From Kitasatospora fiedleri (lineage in GTDB: Bacteria > Actinomycetota > Actinomycetes > Streptomycetales > Streptomycetaceae), in NCBI RefSeq assembly GCF_948472415.1, contig NZ_OX419519.1:5146001-5210000 (forward strand): a stretch of 64,000 nt of DNA, written 5' to 3'. Shown here piece by piece: positions 7,383 through 16,401 of this stretch (within the stretch, counting starts at the first letter, position 1; each line of letters opens with the position of its first letter). Below the pieces are notes generated by a model that did no database searches, had not been told where the DNA came from, and worked only from the letters and a program-made list of their open reading frames with translations. The translations under genes were made by a program, and so were the position numbers.

Positions 7383-8096
7383 TCAGGTGCGGCGGAGTGC
7401 TTCGGTGAGGCGGTTCGCGGCCTCGATGATGGCCTGGGCGTGCAGCCGGCCGGGGTGGCGGGTGAGCCGCTCGATCGGGCCGGAGACCGAGACCGAGGCG
7501 ACCACCCGGTTGGACGGGCCGCGGACGGGGGCGGAGACCGAGGCGACGCCGGGCTCGCGCTCGCCGATGGACTGGGCCCAGCCGCGGCGGCGCACGCCGC
7601 TGAGCGCGGTAGCGGTGAAGCGGGCGCCCTGGAGGCCGCGGTGCAGGCGCTCCGGCTCCTCCCAGGCGAGCAGGACCTGCGCGGCGGACCCGGCCTTCAT
7701 CGGCAGCGTCGAGCCCACCGGCACGGTGTCGCGCAGACCGGACAGGCGCTCGGCGGCGGCCACGCAGATCCGCATCTCGCCCTGGCGGCGGTAGAGCTGG
7801 GCACTCTCGCCGGTCACGTCCCGCAGGTGCGTCAGCACCGGGCCGGCGGCGGCCAGCAGCCGGTCCTCGCCGGCGGCGGCGGAGAGCTCGGCGAGCCGGG
7901 GGCCGAGGATGAAGCGGCCCTGCATGTCGCGGGTGACCAGGCGGTGGTGTTCGAGTGCGACGGCGAGTCGGTGGGCCGTGGGCCGTGCCAGACCGGTGGC
8001 GGCGACCAGCCCCGCCAACGTGGCGGGGCCCGACTCCAGTGCGCTGAGCACCAGAGCGGCCTTGTCGAGAACGCCGACGCCGCTAGTGTTGTCCAT
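7383..8096 (-). CDS. ndgR: IclR-family regulator of amino-acid metabolism NdgR
   Basis: This 237-residue IclR-type regulator has an N-terminal winged helix-turn-helix (about 5-65, VLDKAALVLSALESGPATL onward) and a C-terminal IclR effector domain (about 75-235). The sequence closely matches remembered Streptomyces NdgR, known to control leuCD, amino-acid metabolism and antibiotic-related genes. I chose ATG 8096 (MDNTSG) over an in-frame TTG at 8117 because the family begins MDN. The gene is divergent from leuC, and the start-proximal region contains GTCTCG/CGAGAC (8097-8102 and 8122-8127), a possible operator. Confidence 0.93.
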   Translation of the reverse strand: MDNTSGVGVLDKAALVLSALESGPATLAGLVAATGLARPTAHRLAVALEHHRLVTRDMQGRFILGPRLAELSAAAGEDRLLAAAGPVLTHLRDVTGESAQLYRRQGEMRICVAAAERLSGLRDTVPVGSTLPMKAGSAAQVLLAWEEPERLHRGLQGARFTATALSGVRRRGWAQSIGEREPGVASVSAPVRGPSNRVVASVSVSGPIERLTRHPGRLHAQAIIEAANRLTEALRRT

Positions 8097-8127
8097 GTCT
8101 CGATACTGCAGTCTCAATCAGCGAGAC
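8097..8127. promoter_or_regulatory. Candidate NdgR operator
   Basis: The inverted repeat GTCTCG-N19-CGAGAC directly abuts the ndgR start in the ndgR-leuC gap. NdgR and related IclR proteins bind this intergenic region in Streptomyces, but the exact site is inferred from the repeat alone. Confidence 0.35.
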
Positions 8128-8329
8128 GCAAGTTCAATCTTCCGAGAAAAGCGCCACTCTTGGAGTCAGCAGCCCGGGAGACACCCAGGGCGGCACCCCA
8201 CCACGGTGTCCGCATTCTGGACGGTCCGGCGTGCAGGTCGCGACTCCAAGCGAGCCTCACAGGGCGGCACGGGACAAGACCTCGACGATCACGAGAAGGC
8301 CGGCAGAGCGGCCGGCTGGAGGGAATCCG

Positions 8330-9751
<1,422 letters not shown>

Positions 9752-9754
9752 GCC

Positions 9755-10351
9755 ATGGAGAAGTTCACCACCCACACCGGCCGGGCCGTCCCGCTGCGCC
9801 GCTCCAACGTGGACACCGACCAGATCATCCCGGCGCACTGGCTGAAGAAGGTCACCCGCTCGGGCTTCGAGGACGGCCTGTTCGAGGCCTGGCGCAAGGA
9901 CGAGTCCTTCGTCCTGAACCTGCCCGAGCGCCGGGGCGCCACCGTCCTGGTCACCGGCCCCGAGTTCGGCACCGGCTCGTCCCGCGAGCACGCCGTCTGG
10001 GCGCTGCAGAACTACGGCTTCCAGGCCGTCATCTCCTCCCGCTTCGCCGACATCTTCCGCGGCAACTCGCTGAAGAACGGCCTGCTCACGGTGGTCCTGC
10101 CGCAGGAGACCGTGGAGCGGCTCTGGGCGCTGACCGAGGCCGACCCGACCGCCGAGATCACCGTCGACCTGGAGGCCCGCGAGGTCCGGGCCGAGGGCGT
10201 CACCGCCCCGTTCGAGCTGGACGACAACGTGCGCTGGCGGCTGCTGAACGGCCTGGACGACATCAGCATCACCCTGCAGAACGAGCCCGACATCGCCGCG
10301 TTCGAGGCCGGGCGGCCCTCCTTCAAGCCGCGCACCCAGCCGGTCGCCTGA
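9755..10351 (+). CDS. leuD: 3-isopropylmalate dehydratase small subunit
   Basis: This 198-residue swivel-domain partner of LeuC begins MEKFTTHTGRAVPLRRSNVDTDQIIP and carries the conserved GPEFGTGSSREHAVWAL loop that contacts substrate. The length is normal for the bacterial small subunit. It begins three bases after the leuC stop and is followed by a strong terminator, so leuCD is a two-gene operon. Confidence 0.97.
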   Translation: MEKFTTHTGRAVPLRRSNVDTDQIIPAHWLKKVTRSGFEDGLFEAWRKDESFVLNLPERRGATVLVTGPEFGTGSSREHAVWALQNYGFQAVISSRFADIFRGNSLKNGLLTVVLPQETVERLWALTEADPTAEITVDLEAREVRAEGVTAPFELDDNVRWRLLNGLDDISITLQNEPDIAAFEAGRPSFKPRTQPVA

Positions 10352-10378
10352 GTCACCGCTTTCTGACGCTCCGACAAC

Positions 10379-10407
10379 AAGACCCGCCCCCCTCCGGGGC
10401 GGGTCTT
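10379..10407 (+). terminator. leuCD terminator
   Basis: A perfect 12-bp stem (AAGACCCGCCCC / GGGGCGGGTCTT) with a 5-nt loop is followed by a T-rich CGTTGTT stretch. It lies 28 nt after the leuD stop. Confidence 0.92.
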
Positions 10408-10473
10408 CGTTGTTCGCAGGGGAGTTCGTCAGCCGGGAATAGACCCTGGTGTAGCGCAACTCCGCACAGATGG

Positions 10474-10479
10474 CACAAT
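10474..10479 (+). promoter_or_regulatory. -10 box for a leaderless gene
   Basis: CACAAT ends 6 nt before the ATG at 10486, and no ribosome binding site is present. The spacing predicts transcription starting at or next to the start codon. Confidence 0.45.
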
Positions 10480-10485
10480 CGTTGC

Positions 10486-10776
10486 ATGCACCACAGTCCC
10501 GAACCCCCGTACCAGGACGGCGAACCGGCGTCCGGGGACGGTCAGGACGGTGCTGCCGACTCGGAAGTCACCCTGCTCTACGCACTGGTGGCCGAGCGGT
10601 TGAAGCAAGCCCACGCCCGCGTTCACGCGCTGAACGTGTCGACGGACGCAAAGACCGCTCTCACCCGACAACTGCTGATCGTCACCGAGACCGCGAAGCG
10701 CGATCTCCCGGGGGCGGCACGGCGGTTGAGTCGCTTTGTGCAGGACCTCGACGAGGGGCGGATGCCTCCCCGGTGA
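10486..10776 (+). CDS. Hypothetical protein, 96 residues
   Basis: This is a small soluble, charged protein of unknown function between leuD and hupS. The first 25 residues are acidic and probably disordered (MHHSPEPPYQDGEPASGDGQ). The remainder is helical (EVTLLYALVAERLKQAHARVHAL, then TALTRQLLIVTETAKRDLPGAARRLSRFVQDL). There is no Shine-Dalgarno sequence; a CACAAT box six bases upstream suggests a leaderless transcript. It is codon-biased like its neighbours and bounded by terminators, so I regard it as a real gene, but I can assign no function. Confidence 0.7.
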   Translation: MHHSPEPPYQDGEPASGDGQDGAADSEVTLLYALVAERLKQAHARVHALNVSTDAKTALTRQLLIVTETAKRDLPGAARRLSRFVQDLDEGRMPPR

Positions 10777-10909
10777 GCACCTCCATGCGCAAATCCATTG
10801 CGACACTAGGGTGATTCACGCGTTTGGTAATTGAAAGTCAGCAGATACATACCTAACGTGCGAAAAGAACGGATGGAATCATCCGGCGCCCGTTTCCGAA
10901 GGGGAAGAC

Positions 10910-11590
10910 GTGAACAAGGCTCAGCTTGTCGAAGCGGTGGCCGAGCAGCTGGGCGGTCGCAAGGCTGCCGCAGAGGCCGTCGACGCAGTGCTCGACACCA
11001 TGGTGCGTGCCGTCGTGGCGGGTGACCGCGTCTCGGTCACCGGTTTCGGCACCTTCGAGAAGGTGGAGCGCTCGGCGCGCTTCGCCCGCAACCCGCAGAC
11101 CGGCGAGCGGGTCAAGGTCAAGAAGACCGCGGTGCCGCGGTTCCGCCCCGGCCAGGGCTTCAAGGACCTCGTCTCCGGCAGCAAGAAGCTGCCGAAGGAC
11201 GGCCCGTCGGTCAAGAAGGCCCCCAAGGGCTCGCTCACCCCGGGCAAGTCCGGCGTGGCCGCCAGCCCGGCCGCCAAGCGCGCCGCCACCAAGCGCGCCG
11301 CCGCGGCCGGCACCGCCGCGACCAAGAAGACCGCCGCCAAGAAGACGGCCACCACGGCGACGGCCAAGAAGGCGGCCCCGGCGAAGACCGCGGTCAAGAA
11401 GGCCACCACCGCCAAGACCGCCGTGGCCAAGAAGACCAGCGCCGCGGCGACCAAGAAGGCCACCACCGCGGCCAAGAAGACCACCACCGCGGCGGCGGCC
11501 AAGAAGGCCACCGCCACCGCCAAGAAGACCGCTCCGGCGAAGAAGACCACCACGCGGAAGACCACCGCGCGCAAGTCCACCGCCAAGTAG
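10910..11590 (+). CDS. hupS: HU-family nucleoid protein with lysine-rich tail
   Basis: This DNA-bending nucleoid-associated protein has 226 residues. Residues 1-92 form the HU fold (MNKAQLVEAVAEQLGGRKAA..., VTGFGTFEKVERSARFARNP, AVPRFRPGQGFKDLV). The remaining 130 residues are an Ala/Lys/Thr tail of many AKKTA/TAKKA-like units resembling histone H1. This two-domain form is HupS, the sporulation-associated actinobacterial HU that compacts spore chromosomes. It starts at GTG 10910 with GAAGGGGAAG immediately upstream. It stands alone, with a non-coding GC-rich stretch after it. Confidence 0.95.
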   Translation: MNKAQLVEAVAEQLGGRKAAAEAVDAVLDTMVRAVVAGDRVSVTGFGTFEKVERSARFARNPQTGERVKVKKTAVPRFRPGQGFKDLVSGSKKLPKDGPSVKKAPKGSLTPGKSGVAASPAAKRAATKRAAAAGTAATKKTAAKKTATTATAKKAAPAKTAVKKATTAKTAVAKKTSAAATKKATTAAKKTTTAAAAKKATATAKKTAPAKKTTTRKTTARKSTAK

Positions 11591-11821
11591 TCGCCCCGCA
11601 CCCGGCACCGGCCCGTTCGGCGCCGGGGCACCGGCCGCGACGGCTCCGGCCCGGTTCCCTCCCCGGGCCCGGACCGGCGCGGCCTTTTCCGCGTTCGCCG
11701 CGCCGCGCCGCGTTCGCCCTGCCGCGCCGGGTCCGCCGCATGCGTCGCTCTCCGCATGCGTCGCTCTCCGCATTCGCCCGCCGGGCGGGCCGGGCCGAGC
11801 GGCCGTCGGCGCGACGCGGTG
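11591..11821. other. Non-coding gap with 16-bp tandem repeat
   Basis: This GC-rich gap lies between the convergent hupS and gntR genes. It contains CGCATGCGTCGCTCTC twice in tandem (11737-11768) and the start of a third copy (CGCATTCG). Several overlapping GC hairpins probably serve as terminators. I see no gene. Confidence 0.6.
11737..11776. repeat. 16-bp tandem repeat, about 2.4 copies
   Basis: CGCATGCGTCGCTCTC occurs twice exactly, followed by CGCATTCG. It lies between two convergent genes and has no recognised function. Confidence 0.8.
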
Positions 11822-12604
11822 TCAGGCCGACCCGCCGAACGGGGAAAAGCGCGCGGCCGGGAATTGCTCCGGCACTTCCACCGGCAACTCGTAGCAGATC
11901 GCCCAGCGGGAATCCGGAATGACCAGATCCGCGGTCTCCACCGGCCGCCCGGAGTCGTCCAGGTACGTCCGCTCGACCAGCGTCACCAGGTCGCCGGCGG
12001 TGATCCCCAGCAGGCCCGCCTGCTCCGCGGTCGCCCGGGCCGGGCGCAGCCGCTCCACCGCGCGCGCCACCCGCACCCCGAGCGACGCCATCCGGGCCAC
12101 CACGCCGCGGCCGTGCAGCGGCCCGTACTCGGGCAGCAGCACCGGGGTGTCCCCGGTGAGGTCCATCGGCTCCCAGGAATCGGCCAGTTGGGCGGTCCGG
12201 CCGTCCAGCAGGAACTCGTACCTGGTGTGCACCGTCAGCGTGCCCGGCTCGATCCGCAGCCGCCGCGCCACCCCGTCCGGGGCGGGCGTGCGGGCCGCCG
12301 ACTCCGACTCCCAGCCGCCGTCCGGCACCAGCGAGGCCGGGAACGCCCCCGCCGTCCGCGACCGCATCATCGCCAGCCGCTCCACCGGCTCCCGGACGTA
12401 GGTGCCGGACCCGGTCCGGCCCTCCAACAGCCCCTCCCCGATGAGCACTTCCTGGGCCCGCTGGAGCACGTTCGGCCCGACGCCGTAGCTCTCGGCCAGC
12501 CGGGCCCGGGACGGCAGCCGCTCGCCGACCGCCCACTCCCCGGCCGTCACCCGGCGGCGCAGGTGGTCCGCGATGCGGAGGTACGGCGGGTCCTGTGAGG
12601 GCAT
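11822..12604 (-). CDS. GntR-family (HutC subgroup) transcriptional regulator
   Basis: This 260-residue repressor-type protein has an N-terminal winged helix-turn-helix (about 5-72; RIADHLRRRVTAGEWAVGERLPS, then YGVGPNVLQRAQEVLIGEGLLEGRTGSGTYV) and a C-terminal UTRA effector domain (about 95-250; ERTYLDDSGRPVETADLVIPDSRW is characteristic). It starts at ATG 12604. It is divergent from two small genes, and the shared gap contains two palindromes that look like its operator, so autoregulation and control of those genes are likely. The ligand is unknown. Confidence 0.92.
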   Translation of the reverse strand: MPSQDPPYLRIADHLRRRVTAGEWAVGERLPSRARLAESYGVGPNVLQRAQEVLIGEGLLEGRTGSGTYVREPVERLAMMRSRTAGAFPASLVPDGGWESESAARTPAPDGVARRLRIEPGTLTVHTRYEFLLDGRTAQLADSWEPMDLTGDTPVLLPEYGPLHGRGVVARMASLGVRVARAVERLRPARATAEQAGLLGITAGDLVTLVERTYLDDSGRPVETADLVIPDSRWAICYELPVEVPEQFPAARFSPFGGSA

Positions 12605-12663
12605 CTGGCGTCTCCCGGCGGAGGGCGATTCCCGCCGACGTGCGGCAGGACGGGTGATTCAGC

Positions 12664-12706
12664 TTGACAACCTAATGCATCAGGTGGAATCTAATGCCTT
12701 AGATTC
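12664..12706. promoter_or_regulatory. Promoter with two overlapping palindromic operators
   Basis: TTGACA (12664-12669) is followed by CCTAATGCATCAGG (12671-12684, near-perfect palindrome) and by GAATCTAA-TGCC-TTAGATTC (12687-12706, perfect 8-bp arms). Both contain CTAATGC. A weak -10 (GAATCT) falls 17 nt after the -35, inside the second palindrome. The layout predicts repression of the rightward genes by the divergent GntR protein. Confidence 0.65.
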
Positions 12707-12744
12707 ACTATGAGTGATCAGCTGACCTCGGGGAGAGGCGTGGC

Positions 12745-13002
12745 GTGCGAAGCACGAGGGTGTTCGACCTTGCATCCGGGCTCGCCGCGGCCACCGGGGC
12801 CGAAGCCAGGATCATCCAGCTGCCCAACGGCGGTTACCGGGTGGAAGCCGAGCTCCAGGGCGACCCGGACCCGCGGGACCACCTCACGGTCCTCGACGTC
12901 CTCGCCGGTGCCGACCGCTACGGGCACCGCTACCGGGCCGGCGTCCACACCGTCTGGGCGGAACTCGACCCGCCATCCGACCCGCTCCAGGAGCCGCCGT
13001 GA
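12745..13002 (+). CDS. Hypothetical protein, 85 residues
   Basis: This is an unknown small soluble protein. It starts at GTG 12745, preceded by GGGAGAGG (12731-12738). The sequence has an alpha/beta flavour (RVFDLASGLAAATGAEARIIQLPNGGYRVEAELQG...), ending in a Pro-rich tail. It overlaps the next gene through GTGA, so the two are translationally coupled. Both are placed directly after the GntR operator and are probably regulated by it. Confidence 0.7.
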   Translation: MRSTRVFDLASGLAAATGAEARIIQLPNGGYRVEAELQGDPDPRDHLTVLDVLAGADRYGHRYRAGVHTVWAELDPPSDPLQEPP

Positions 13003-13391
13003 AGAACGCGCCGCCCGGCTACACCGTCGGCATCGAGGAGATCACCGAACCGACCTCCTTCTTCTCGCTGGCGCCCGCGCTCTCCTCGCTCTGGCAGACC
13101 CTGCACGCCCTCCCGCTCGGCTGGACGCAGTTCGAGGCGTACCGCTACTTCTTCGGTCCGGGCGCGGTCGAGCGCACCGAGGCGTTCCTGCGCCGGGACG
13201 GCCGGTTGCAGCTCAGCTTCGCGCTCCTCGGCCGGACCAGACTGATCAGCGTCGTCCCGGCGGCCCGCGGGCCGCTCCAACTGGCGCCCGCCCCGCTCAA
13301 GTTGCTCGACTCGCCGGAGGTCGCCGCGCTGCGGCTGGACGGCCCGGCCGTCCGGCCCGCCCCGGGTGCGCCGCGCCGGCGCAGCGCCTGA
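12999..13391 (+). CDS. Hypothetical protein, 130 residues
   Basis: This is an unknown protein starting at GTG 12999, overlapping the upstream stop by GTGA with GGAG just before. It contains an aromatic-rich stretch (PTSFFSLAPALSSLWQTLHAL, then WTQFEAYRYFFGPGAVERTEAF), a beta-rich middle, and a basic Pro-rich C-terminus. No signal peptide or clear membrane helix is present. Coupling to the gene upstream and the shared palindromic operator suggest that the pair functions together. I recognise no family. Confidence 0.7.
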   Translation: MKNAPPGYTVGIEEITEPTSFFSLAPALSSLWQTLHALPLGWTQFEAYRYFFGPGAVERTEAFLRRDGRLQLSFALLGRTRLISVVPAARGPLQLAPAPLKLLDSPEVAALRLDGPAVRPAPGAPRRRSA

Positions 13392-13424
13392 CCGCCCGGC
13401 CCGCGGCGGGCGGGTGACGGCCGG

Positions 13425-13646
13425 TCAGCCGTCCTCGGGGTCCGGGAAGGTCTGGAGGGTGAGGAAGACCACGCGCCGTCCGGTGCCCTCGCCGGTGGTG
13501 CGGATGCGGACGCGCTGGCCGGGGCGCAGCAGCCGGAGGCCGCCGGCGTCGAAGGCGGGGGCGTCGAAGGGGACGGGCGTGCCGTCGTCGAGCAGGACCG
13601 AGCCGGAGCGGGTCGCGGGGTCGAAGGTGAACGCGGTGGCCTGCAT
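13425..13646 (-). other. Possible independent leaderless ORF within the cofC 3' end
   Basis: This in-frame segment of 73 codons begins at ATG 13646 (MQATAFTFDPATRSGSVLLD). TATGCT lies 7 nt before it and no ribosome binding site is seen, which is the same arrangement as the other leaderless starts here. The fold looks like a small beta barrel: a charged Asp/Gly turn, then LRLLRPGQRVRI and RVVFLTLQTF. I recall similar short proteins annotated separately in Streptomyces. Whether it is a domain of CofC or a separate product is unresolved. Confidence 0.45.
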
Positions 13647-14363
13647 GGGAGCCAGCATAGGGCTTCGGAGCAGGGCCGCGGTGGCCGGGCCGAGGCCGAG
13701 CCGGCGGGCGTCGGCCAGGTCCGCGGGGGTGTCGACGTCGCGGCGGACGGAGGGGGCGTCGGGGAGCAGGAGCTCGGTGGCGCCGCCGGCCAGGTGGGCG
13801 TCCCGGGAGCCCGGGCCGAACGCCGGGAGCAGCGGTGCGCCGTCGGCCCCGGCGAGCAGGACGGTGCCGGTGCCGGGGGTGTCGGCGAGGAAGGCCCGGC
13901 CGCGCCCGGGCACCGCGGCGAGGACCCGGGCGAGTTCGGCGGGCCGCAGCGCCGGCAGGTCCGCGGAGAGGGTGGCGACGGGGGAGCGGGGGAAGCGCCG
14001 CCGGGCGGTCGCGGTGCCGTGCGCGAGCGCGGGGTTGAGGCCGCCCGGCTCCGGTTCGTCGTCCAGCACGTCCGCCCCCAGCGCGCGCAGCGCCCCGGCG
14101 GCGCGCGGGTCCCGGGTGACCACCAGGACGCGGCCGACCGCGGGGCAGGTGAGCGCGGCGGCGACGGTGTCGCGGGCGAAGGCGAGGGCGAGCCGGGGCC
14201 GCAGCGGGCCGAGCGCGGCCAGCCGGCTCTTCGCCCCGGCGAGCGCCTTGACCGGGACGACCACGGACCAGCCGAGCCGCAGCGCGGCCCGGTCGGCGTG
14301 CGGCCGCCCCGGGGCGGCCGGTCCGGCGGTGGGGCGTACGGTGTCCTCTGTCATCGGCGCCAT
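13425..14363 (-). CDS. cofC: 2-phospho-L-lactate/phosphoenolpyruvate guanylyltransferase, with fused C-terminal domain
   Basis: This enzyme activates the 3-carbon precursor in coenzyme F420 biosynthesis. Residues about 30-235 are the nucleotidyltransferase: WSVVVPVKALAGAKSRLA, VLVVTRDPRAAGAL, ATLSADLPALRP, GTVLLAGADGAPLLPAFGPG and DVDTPADLADA. The protein is 312 residues, about 80-100 longer than the usual CofC. The extra C-terminus (from Met240, DNA 13646 leftward) is a compact beta-rich unit (TFDPATRSGSVLLDDGTPVPF). That segment has its own -10-like TATGCT 7 nt upstream of its ATG, so it may also be made, or only be made, as a separate 73-residue protein. Confidence 0.85.
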   Translation of the reverse strand: MAPMTEDTVRPTAGPAAPGRPHADRAALRLGWSVVVPVKALAGAKSRLAALGPLRPRLALAFARDTVAAALTCPAVGRVLVVTRDPRAAGALRALGADVLDDEPEPGGLNPALAHGTATARRRFPRSPVATLSADLPALRPAELARVLAAVPGRGRAFLADTPGTGTVLLAGADGAPLLPAFGPGSRDAHLAGGATELLLPDAPSVRRDVDTPADLADARRLGLGPATAALLRSPMLAPMQATAFTFDPATRSGSVLLDDGTPVPFDAPAFDAGGLRLLRPGQRVRIRTTGEGTGRRVVFLTLQTFPDPEDG

Positions 14364-14572
14364 TGTGGCGTCGGCCGGGGAGCCCTGGCCAGCGGTTCCG
14401 GGCGGTCCCGGGGCGGCGGGCGGGGCCCGGTCGGCTGGTGGCGGCGGTGGCTGCTCGACACGGACTCGACCCGCGGGTGAGACTGGTCGGCGCCTCGGAG
14501 CCGCTGGCCGGCCCCGGCGAGGAGAGAGCGCGGCGCAAGTACGGGGCGCCGCACGAACGAGGAGGAGCTGGG

Positions 14573-15373
14573 GTGGCCCGCCGCTCTAACGCCAGGTTCG
14601 GGAACGCGGACTACGGGATCTGGTACCGCTTCGCGGCGGTGCTCGTGAAGCCGGTGACCAACGCCCTGGCGAAGGCGGACTGGCGGGGCTGGGAGCACCT
14701 GCCCCGGGAGTCCGGGTTCATCGCCGCGGTGAACCACAATTCGGTGATCGACCCGGTGTTCTACGCGCACTGGCAGTACAACTCGGGCCGGCCGCCGCGC
14801 ATCCTCGCCAAGTCCTCGCTGTTCTCGGTGCCGTTCATCGGCTTCATGCTGCGCAAGACCGGCCAGATCCCGGTGTTCCGGGAGTCCACCGACGCCGCCG
14901 AGGCGTTCCGGGCCGCGATCGACGCGGTCAACGCCGGCCAGTGCGTCCAGTTCTACCCGGAGGGCACCCTCACCCGGGACCCGGAGCTGTGGCCGATGAC
15001 CGGCAAGAGCGGCGCGGCCCGGGTCGCGCTGATGACGGGCGCGCCGGTGATCCCGGTGGCGCACTGGGGCGCGCACGAGATCATCCCGCCGTACGGCAAG
15101 GGCAAGGGCAAGTACCGGCTGTTCCCGCGGCACCGGGTGGTGGTCGCGGCGGGCCCGGCGGTCGACCTGAGCAGGTACCAGGGGCAGGAGCTGACCGCCC
15201 AGGTGCTCCGGGAGGCCACCGACGACATCATGGCCGCGATCACCGCCGTCCTGGAGGACGTCCGCGGCGAGCAGGCCCCGAAGGAGCGCTACGACATGCG
15301 CCGGGCCGCCAAGGACCGGGCCGCGGCCGCCCAGGCCAAGCGCGAGCGCGCCGCCGAGGAGGGCGGCCGGTGA
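14573..15373 (+). CDS. plsC: 1-acyl-sn-glycerol-3-phosphate acyltransferase family protein
   Basis: This membrane-associated acyltransferase of 266 residues acts in phosphatidic acid synthesis. The catalytic NHxxxxD motif is NHNSVIDP (about 54-61), the acceptor-binding block is KTGQIPVFR, and YPEGT (about 127-131) is block III. The C-terminus is a basic/Ala-rich helix. It starts at GTG 14573, with GGAGGAG (14561-14567). Its stop overlaps the gpsA GTG (GTGA), so phospholipid-precursor enzymes are translationally coupled. Acyl specificity cannot be read. Confidence 0.92.
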   Translation: MARRSNARFGNADYGIWYRFAAVLVKPVTNALAKADWRGWEHLPRESGFIAAVNHNSVIDPVFYAHWQYNSGRPPRILAKSSLFSVPFIGFMLRKTGQIPVFRESTDAAEAFRAAIDAVNAGQCVQFYPEGTLTRDPELWPMTGKSGAARVALMTGAPVIPVAHWGAHEIIPPYGKGKGKYRLFPRHRVVVAAGPAVDLSRYQGQELTAQVLREATDDIMAAITAVLEDVRGEQAPKERYDMRRAAKDRAAAAQAKRERAAEEGGR

Positions 15374-16371
15374 CCCGCTGCGCGGTGATGGGGACGGGCT
15401 CCTGGGGCACCGTCTTCGCGATGATCCTGGCCGACGCCGGCTGCGAGGTGACCCTGTGGGGCCGCCGCCGGGAACTGGTCGACGCGATCGACCGGGACCA
15501 CGTCAACCGGGACTACCTGCCGGAGCTGACCCTGCCCGCGGGCATCCGGGCCACCACGGACGCCGCCGCGGCGCTGGCCGGCGCGGACTTCGCGGTGCTC
15601 TCGGTGCCGTCCCAGACGCTGCGCGACAACCTCGCGCTCTGGGCGCCGCTGATCGAGCCGCAGACCGCGCTGGTCAGCCTGATGAAGGGCGTCGAGCTGG
15701 GCACCGTGAAGCGGATGAGCGAGGTGATCGCCGAGGTCGCCGGGGTCGGCCCGGAGCGGGTCGTGGTGGTCTCCGGCCCGAACCTGGCCGGCGAGATCGC
15801 CAACCGGCAGCCCGCCGCGACGGTGGTGGCCTGCGCCGACGAGGAGGTCGCCAAGCGCTTCCAGAAGGCCTGCCACACCCCGTACTTCCGCCCGTACACC
15901 AACACCGACGTGGTGGGCTGCGAGCTGGGCGGCGCGGTGAAGAACGTGATCGGCCTGGCGGTCGGCATGGCCAACGGCATGGGCCTGGGCGACAACACCA
16001 AGGCCACCCTGATCACCCGCGGCCTGGCCGAGACCACCCGGTTGGGCCTGGTGCTCGGCGCCGATCCGCACACCTTCGCGGGCCTGGCCGGGATGGGCGA
16101 CCTGGTGGCGACCTGCTCCTCGCCGCTGTCCCGGAACAACACCTTCGGCACCAACCTGGGCCGCGGCATGACGCTGGCCGAGACGGTCGCGGCCACCAGC
16201 CAGACCGCCGAGGGCGTGAAGTCCTGCGAGTCGGTGCTCGACCTGGCCCGGCGCAACGGGGTCGACATGCCGATCGTCGAGGCCGTGGTGGACGTGGTCC
16301 ACAAGGGCCGGCCGACCCAGGAGGTGCTGGAGGGACTGATGGCCCGTTCGGCCAAGCCTGAGCGCCGGTGA
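15370..16371 (+). CDS. gpsA: Glycerol-3-phosphate dehydrogenase [NAD(P)+]
   Basis: This cytosolic enzyme reduces dihydroxyacetone phosphate to sn-glycerol-3-phosphate, the phospholipid backbone. It has 333 residues. The N-terminal Rossmann motif is VMGTGSWGT (about 6-14). The catalytic and substrate region is CELGGAVKNVIGLAVG (about 180-196, catalytic Lys in AVKN) followed by GLGDNTKATLITRGLAE. It starts at GTG 15370, overlapping the plsC stop. The operon plsC-gpsA continues to ddlA 30 nt downstream. Confidence 0.97.
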   Translation: MTRCAVMGTGSWGTVFAMILADAGCEVTLWGRRRELVDAIDRDHVNRDYLPELTLPAGIRATTDAAAALAGADFAVLSVPSQTLRDNLALWAPLIEPQTALVSLMKGVELGTVKRMSEVIAEVAGVGPERVVVVSGPNLAGEIANRQPAATVVACADEEVAKRFQKACHTPYFRPYTNTDVVGCELGGAVKNVIGLAVGMANGMGLGDNTKATLITRGLAETTRLGLVLGADPHTFAGLAGMGDLVATCSSPLSRNNTFGTNLGRGMTLAETVAATSQTAEGVKSCESVLDLARRNGVDMPIVEAVVDVVHKGRPTQEVLEGLMARSAKPERR

Positions 16372-16401
16372 CCGGAATCGGACGGTAGTCTCAACGCCGA
16401 T

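Noticed and set aside
8130..8329. Leucine attenuator or T-box upstream of leuC
   Set aside because: I find no leucine-rich leader peptide and no specifier/T-box consensus; only modest hairpins.
12560..13391. Integrative element around the GntR module
   Set aside because: No integrase, att-like direct repeat or tRNA end is nearby. Composition matches the flanks.
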